From Chitinophagaceae bacterium (lineage in GTDB: Bacteria; Bacteroidota; Bacteroidia; Chitinophagales; Chitinophagaceae): a stretch of DNA of 64,000 nucleotides. Positions within the stretch are counted from its first letter, which is position 1. The number at the start of each line of letters is the position of its first letter. Shown in pieces: positions 60,984-64,000 of this stretch. The stretch spans positions 367,837 to 431,836 of the forward strand of contig JANINS010000001.1 in NCBI GenBank assembly GCA_024508725.1. Reading direction: 5' to 3'. The notes under the pieces were generated by a model that was not told the origin of the DNA, did not search any database, and was given only the letters and a program-made list of their open reading frames with translations. The position numbers were made by a program, and so were the translations under genes.

Positions 60984-62660
60984 ATGTTTTCTAAAAAGAT
61001 ATTGATTGGCCTGGTGATGTTTGTGCCGGCTTTATTATCAGCACAATCAAGCTATTTGATACAAGGTGGAAAAGAAGAAGGGTTATTGAACAGGTTGGAT
61101 ATTCGATTTAGCCCTTCTTACCTGAAGTTCTCTTCTATTAAACCATATAATAGAAGATACGCAGTAATTGATGTTGAGAATATTGATTCTACCAGTAACA
61201 TTCCCAACATTTCATTGCCAAAACATTTCAGGCTAAATGCAGTTGATAACTATAACATCAGCAGCTTCTTGATGGCAAATTCTGAATGGAGTACATTAAA
61301 GCCCGAATACCAAAGTAAAAAACCTGTTCTTAAACATTTCTACAAAACAAAAGCGAATGCTTTTGAGTTAAAGCATCCTGATTATTACCTCGTCTTTAAT
61401 CCAATCATTCAGTACCAGCAATTCAGAGAGAAAAACAACAACGAAAACATCTTTCTAAATAGTCGTGGTTTACATGCCAGGGGAGTGATTCAAAATAAGA
61501 TCGGCTTTAGTTTCTATTTCACCGAAAACCAGGAAAGACCAACCTCCTATGCAACCAGTTGGGTGAACAAATACAATGCAGTACCCGGAGTTGGTTATTA
61601 TAAACCTTTCAAGACAAACAAAGGGTTTGACTACTTCGACATTCGTTCTTCTGTTTCATGGAAAGTAGCCAAATGGATGGATATGCAAGTTGCATACGAC
61701 AAGAACTTCATCGGAAATGGTTACCGCAGTTTATTCCTGAGCGACTTTTCTAATAACTACATGTTCTTTAAGATCAATTCACATTTTAAAAGATTTCATT
61801 ACCAGAACATCTTCGCCGAAATGTTTCCTTTTCATATTGCTACATCAATGGACGTACTTCCCAGGAAATATTACAGGGCTCACTATCTTAACTATGCTGC
61901 AACGAAATGGCTGAACCTTGGTTTATTCGAAGGAACAATGATGGGAAAAGACAGGCTCACCGTTGGATTATTCAATCCTGTGATGTACTTACAGTTTCCA
62001 GGTAAAAGTAGCATAAAAGACAGGAGTTATTTAGGCTTCGATGTTAAAGCAAACATTCTACACCGCTTTCAATTTTATGGTCAGCTGATGATCGATAAAC
62101 TTAAAGTGAATGATCTTGGCGATAAAACCTGGGACAATCGTTTCGGTTATCAGCTTGGAATGAAATATATTGATGCATTTGGCGTAAGAAATCTTGACCT
62201 GCAATTTGAATCGAACAGGGTTCGACCTTATACTTATGCGGCAAATGATACACTCACCAATTACGCTCATTACAATCAACCGTTGGCGCATCCTTTAGGA
62301 GCCAATTTCCAGGAGTATATTGGAATTATACGTTACCAACCGATCAATAAATTATACCTGCAGGCAAAAGTTATCGGATATTTCCAGGGTTTGGATTTTG
62401 CTATGTACAATATGGGAAGCAACATCTTTAATGGATTCAATAACAGACTGAGTGATGTTAGAGTTAGAACAGTAGATGGTGACAGGGCAACCTGTGTTTA
62501 TATGAACTTCCTTGCTTCTTTTGAGCTAAGACAAAACCTTTTCATCGATGCGTCATTTACAAAGCGAGATTATGAAACTGTGTTTACCGGTAAAAACAAT
62601 ACCAGCTTTGGAAGTATTGGTATAAGGTGGAACATGAGCAGAAGAGAATATGACTTTTAA
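60984..62660 (+). CDS. Outer membrane beta-barrel protein, RemB/Wzi-like (paralogue)
   Basis: This is a paralogue of the upstream gene, 558 residues. It has a signal peptide (MFSKKILIGLVMFVPALLSAQ), the same GNGYRSLFLSDFSN block, the same C-terminal blocks (HYNQPLAHPLGANF, RATCVYMNF) and the same ending RREYDF. The ATG at 60984 was chosen over one seven codons earlier because it begins the signal peptide and avoids overlap with the stop of the first copy. The spacing of 10 bases implies co-transcription. Two diverged copies suggest a heteromeric complex or specialised ligands. Confidence 0.72.
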   Translation: MFSKKILIGLVMFVPALLSAQSSYLIQGGKEEGLLNRLDIRFSPSYLKFSSIKPYNRRYAVIDVENIDSTSNIPNISLPKHFRLNAVDNYNISSFLMANSEWSTLKPEYQSKKPVLKHFYKTKANAFELKHPDYYLVFNPIIQYQQFREKNNNENIFLNSRGLHARGVIQNKIGFSFYFTENQERPTSYATSWVNKYNAVPGVGYYKPFKTNKGFDYFDIRSSVSWKVAKWMDMQVAYDKNFIGNGYRSLFLSDFSNNYMFFKINSHFKRFHYQNIFAEMFPFHIATSMDVLPRKYYRAHYLNYAATKWLNLGLFEGTMMGKDRLTVGLFNPVMYLQFPGKSSIKDRSYLGFDVKANILHRFQFYGQLMIDKLKVNDLGDKTWDNRFGYQLGMKYIDAFGVRNLDLQFESNRVRPYTYAANDTLTNYAHYNQPLAHPLGANFQEYIGIIRYQPINKLYLQAKVIGYFQGLDFAMYNMGSNIFNGFNNRLSDVRVRTVDGDRATCVYMNFLASFELRQNLFIDASFTKRDYETVFTGKNNTSFGSIGIRWNMSRREYDF

Positions 62661-62696
62661 ACACGAATGATTCTAATTGCACGAATTACACGAATT
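62661..62696. repeat. 9-base array (ACACGAATT type)
   Basis: Four units with a 9-base period: ACACGAATG, ATTCTAATT, GCACGAATT, ACACGAATT. An array of the inverse orientation lies at 62890-62916. Confidence 0.75.
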
Positions 62697-62734
62697 GAGT
62701 GGTTCACTCTAACAGAGTGAGCCACTCTTTTTTT
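62697..62734 (+). terminator. Terminator of the tandem RemB-like operon
   Basis: A 13 bp stem (GAGTGGTTCACTC with GAGTGAGCCACTC, one G-U pair, loop TAACA) is followed by seven T. Confidence 0.92.
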
Positions 62735-62830
62735 AAGACGCTAAGTTTCACTGATTGAGATAAATAAAAAGTGCAGCTAAGTCGAATTGCAGGAATTATA
62801 TTCGATTCACTGTTGAATAATGTTCTGACA

Positions 62831-62860
62831 GTACAAGTGTGCGACGCAAGGGACGATCAC
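62831..62860 (+). repeat. Dispersed repeat core, copy 11
   Basis: GTACAAGTGTGCGACGCAAG is followed by GGACGATCAC and preceded by GAATAATGTTCTGACA, a word shared with the left part of the composite element near 22815-22830. Confidence 0.85.
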
Positions 62861-62889
62861 CAAAGAACAAGACGCTGACTCCAAGAAAA

Positions 62890-62916
62890 AATTCGTGCAA
62901 TTAGTGTAATTCGCCT
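62890..62916. repeat. 9-base array (AATTCGTGC type)
   Basis: Units are AATTCGTGC, AATTAGTGT, AATTCGCCT. This is the inverse orientation of the array at 62661, so the two enclose the terminator and a dispersed repeat copy. Confidence 0.75.
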
Positions 62917-62929
62917 GATTAGTTTTTTA

Positions 62930-63655
62930 TTAATCTTCCAGATGCAACGAGAAAGAGATCATTCGTGTTTGCAGCTTATCAAATATTGCAGAGTACTTGA
63001 GATTCGGGTCTCTTGAATGAATATTTGAAAGTCCTGTACTGAATTTTATCTCGGGTGAGATCGTAACGAATGGCATGTAAAAATTGAATCCTATCGCAGC
63101 TTCCACACCATAATCTGATCCTTTCAACTTCACCAGGTCTTCTGCATTTCTTGCTTTGGATGTACTGGCAAGGTCAATATCATATTTCAATCCTGCCATC
63201 ATGTACACACGAAAATTGTTGATGCGGTCTGAATTAAACTTTACCTGGAAAGGAAAACTTACGATTGTTGTAGGTAACGTTTTATCAACGGTGTATTGAC
63301 CTGCCTGGTCAGGATATGTAACGGTGTACCTGAAAAATCGTGAACCACCGATCACAAGGTTGGGATTGAACCTTGCTTCGAACCTGTTACTGAGACGTAA
63401 AGTTCCCAATAATCCTAAAGCAATACCACCACTGCTACCTGGTTCTGCAGTTAAAACGCTATCGTTCTGCAGGAAATATGGATGACGACCATTGGGATGC
63501 AAATAAGAATGCGTGTATGCCAGCGTCATACCAAAATAATATGGCCATTCGTCATGGTTTGGACGATTCAGCTCTACATATTGAGCCGAAGATGAAATGT
63601 AAACCAGTAAAAATGCCGCCGAGATACCTATTTGCTTCCGCAGTAAATTGAACAT
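62930..63655 (-). CDS. porT: PorT-like T9SS outer membrane protein
   Basis: PorT is an outer membrane beta-barrel protein required for type IX secretion in Porphyromonas and Flavobacterium. This protein of 241 residues has a signal peptide (IGISAAFLLVYISSSAQ) and alternating beta strands (FEARFNPNLVIGGSRFF, VSFPFQVKFNSDRINNFRVY, FVTISPEIKFSTGLSN), ending in SFSLHLED. Recognition depends on the strand pattern, the length and the overlap by 28 bases with ubiE/menG, the usual arrangement in Bacteroidota. It connects with the four T9SS cargo genes found earlier in the window. Confidence 0.82.
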   Translation of the reverse strand: MFNLLRKQIGISAAFLLVYISSSAQYVELNRPNHDEWPYYFGMTLAYTHSYLHPNGRHPYFLQNDSVLTAEPGSSGGIALGLLGTLRLSNRFEARFNPNLVIGGSRFFRYTVTYPDQAGQYTVDKTLPTTIVSFPFQVKFNSDRINNFRVYMMAGLKYDIDLASTSKARNAEDLVKLKGSDYGVEAAIGFNFYMPFVTISPEIKFSTGLSNIHSRDPNLKYSAIFDKLQTRMISFSLHLED

Positions 63656-64000
63656 ATTCCTAAGCTAAGCGTTTTGTAGTAAGTGTCTCTATACCCTGCG
63701 GATTTAAGTATGTTAGTGAATTGTTGTCTTTCGGGAAATGCCTGTACCGAATCGTTCAAATATCGGTAAGCTTTCTTGTTTTTCGCAAACATTTTGCCAA
63801 AGGAAGGAGCAATAAAGTTCATGTAAAGGTTGTACACACCTTTAAACACAAAGTTCTTTGGTCTTGAAAATTCCAGTACCACCAACTTTCCTCCTGGTTT
63901 CAGCACCCTCAGCATTTCCTTCAATCCCTTTTCCAGGTTTTGAAAGTTGCGTACACCGAATGCAACTGTGATGGCGTCAAACGTATTATCACCAAAGATT
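63628..64000 (-). CDS. ubiE: Menaquinone/ubiquinone methyltransferase UbiE (MenG), C-terminal part
   Basis: This is the last part (about 123 residues) of a class I SAM methyltransferase whose N-terminus lies beyond the right edge. Seen are ITVAFGVRNFQNLEKGLKE and VLKPGGKLVVLEFSRPKN, the motif regions that follow the SAM pocket in UbiE/MenG, and a C-terminal end YKTLSLGICSIYCGSK. The enzyme methylates demethylmenaquinone to menaquinone. Its 3' end overlaps porT by 28 bases, which suggests co-transcription and coupled translation. Confidence 0.93.
   Translation of the reverse strand, partial: IFGDNTFDAITVAFGVRNFQNLEKGLKEMLRVLKPGGKLVVLEFSRPKNFVFKGVYNLYMNFIAPSFGKMFAKNKKAYRYLNDSVQAFPERQQFTNILKSAGYRDTYYKTLSLGICSIYCGSK

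Overview
The window is chromosomal DNA from a member of the Bacteroidota, most likely Chitinophagaceae or a close relative. Seen in the sequence: promoters of the Bacteroidota type (TTG, 17-21 bases, TAnnTTTG), four type IX secretion (T9SS) cargo proteins with type A C-terminal sorting domains, a PorT-like T9SS protein next to a menaquinone methyltransferase, a lipoprotein TamA (TamL) next to TamB, a DUF3127 protein, and FtsZ and MraY with the long insertions usual in this phylum. No rRNA, tRNA, transposase, phage or CRISPR locus was seen.

Layout. 1-3.4 kb: ABC exporter genes, an FAD-dependent dehydrogenase and a DUF3127 protein, all on the minus strand. 3.5-6.8 kb (+): a 5'-nucleotidase split into two exported proteins, then dnaA. 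7.2-24.5 kb (-): a complete division and cell wall (dcw) cluster in the order mraZ, rsmH, ftsL, ftsI, murE, mraY, murD, ftsW, murG, murC, ftsQ, ftsA, ftsZ; murF and ddl are absent. 24.7-30.7 kb: an orphan small gene, queA, a sensor histidine kinase, an AlgH-family protein, a small membrane protein, and atpC-atpD. 31.2-39.5 kb (+): four T9SS cargo genes in tandem, each followed by a strong hairpin terminator. 39.7-47 kb (-): tamL-tamB. 47-48.2 kb (-): an overlapping operon of small envelope proteins (YtxH, holin-like, unknown, lmo0937-like). 48.3-54.5 kb: aminotransferase, gamma-class carbonic anhydrase, small lipoprotein, a small unknown protein, rsgA, an RDD protein with a Coa1-like tail, and a YifB/ComM ATPase. 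54.7-56.6 kb (+): an unknown lipoprotein and an unknown exported partner. 56.7-59.3 kb (-): dihydroorotase and a short MutS-family ATPase. 59.3-62.7 kb (+): two tandem RemB/Wzi-like outer membrane proteins. 62.9-64 kb (-): porT and the end of ubiE/menG.

The most striking feature is the repeat content. Three unrelated kinds of short repeat fill almost every gene gap, including the gaps inside the dcw operon: (1) degenerate arrays with a 7-base period (sometimes 8 or 9), with a different word at each locus; (2) a dispersed element with the core GTACAAGWGTGCGACGCAA, in 11 copies and both orientations; (3) a GA-rich palindrome, in two copies that end exactly 2 bases before the start codons of ftsW and murE. 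Heptamer arrays also lie in frame inside FtsZ (twice), QueA, RsmH and the FAD dehydrogenase, always in a tail or probable linker. The QueA array is nearly the same 42-base module as one found between dnaA and ftsZ. This repeat system is the best candidate in the window for something not yet described.

Functionally the window joins replication initiation (dnaA), septum and peptidoglycan synthesis (dcw), and outer membrane biogenesis and secretion (tamL-tamB, porT, T9SS cargo). Starts were moved inward from the longest frame where the upstream extension was repeat-derived or unlike the family (ftsQ, murD, mraZ, atpC, the holin-like gene, the carbonic anhydrase, YifB and the second RemB-like gene).
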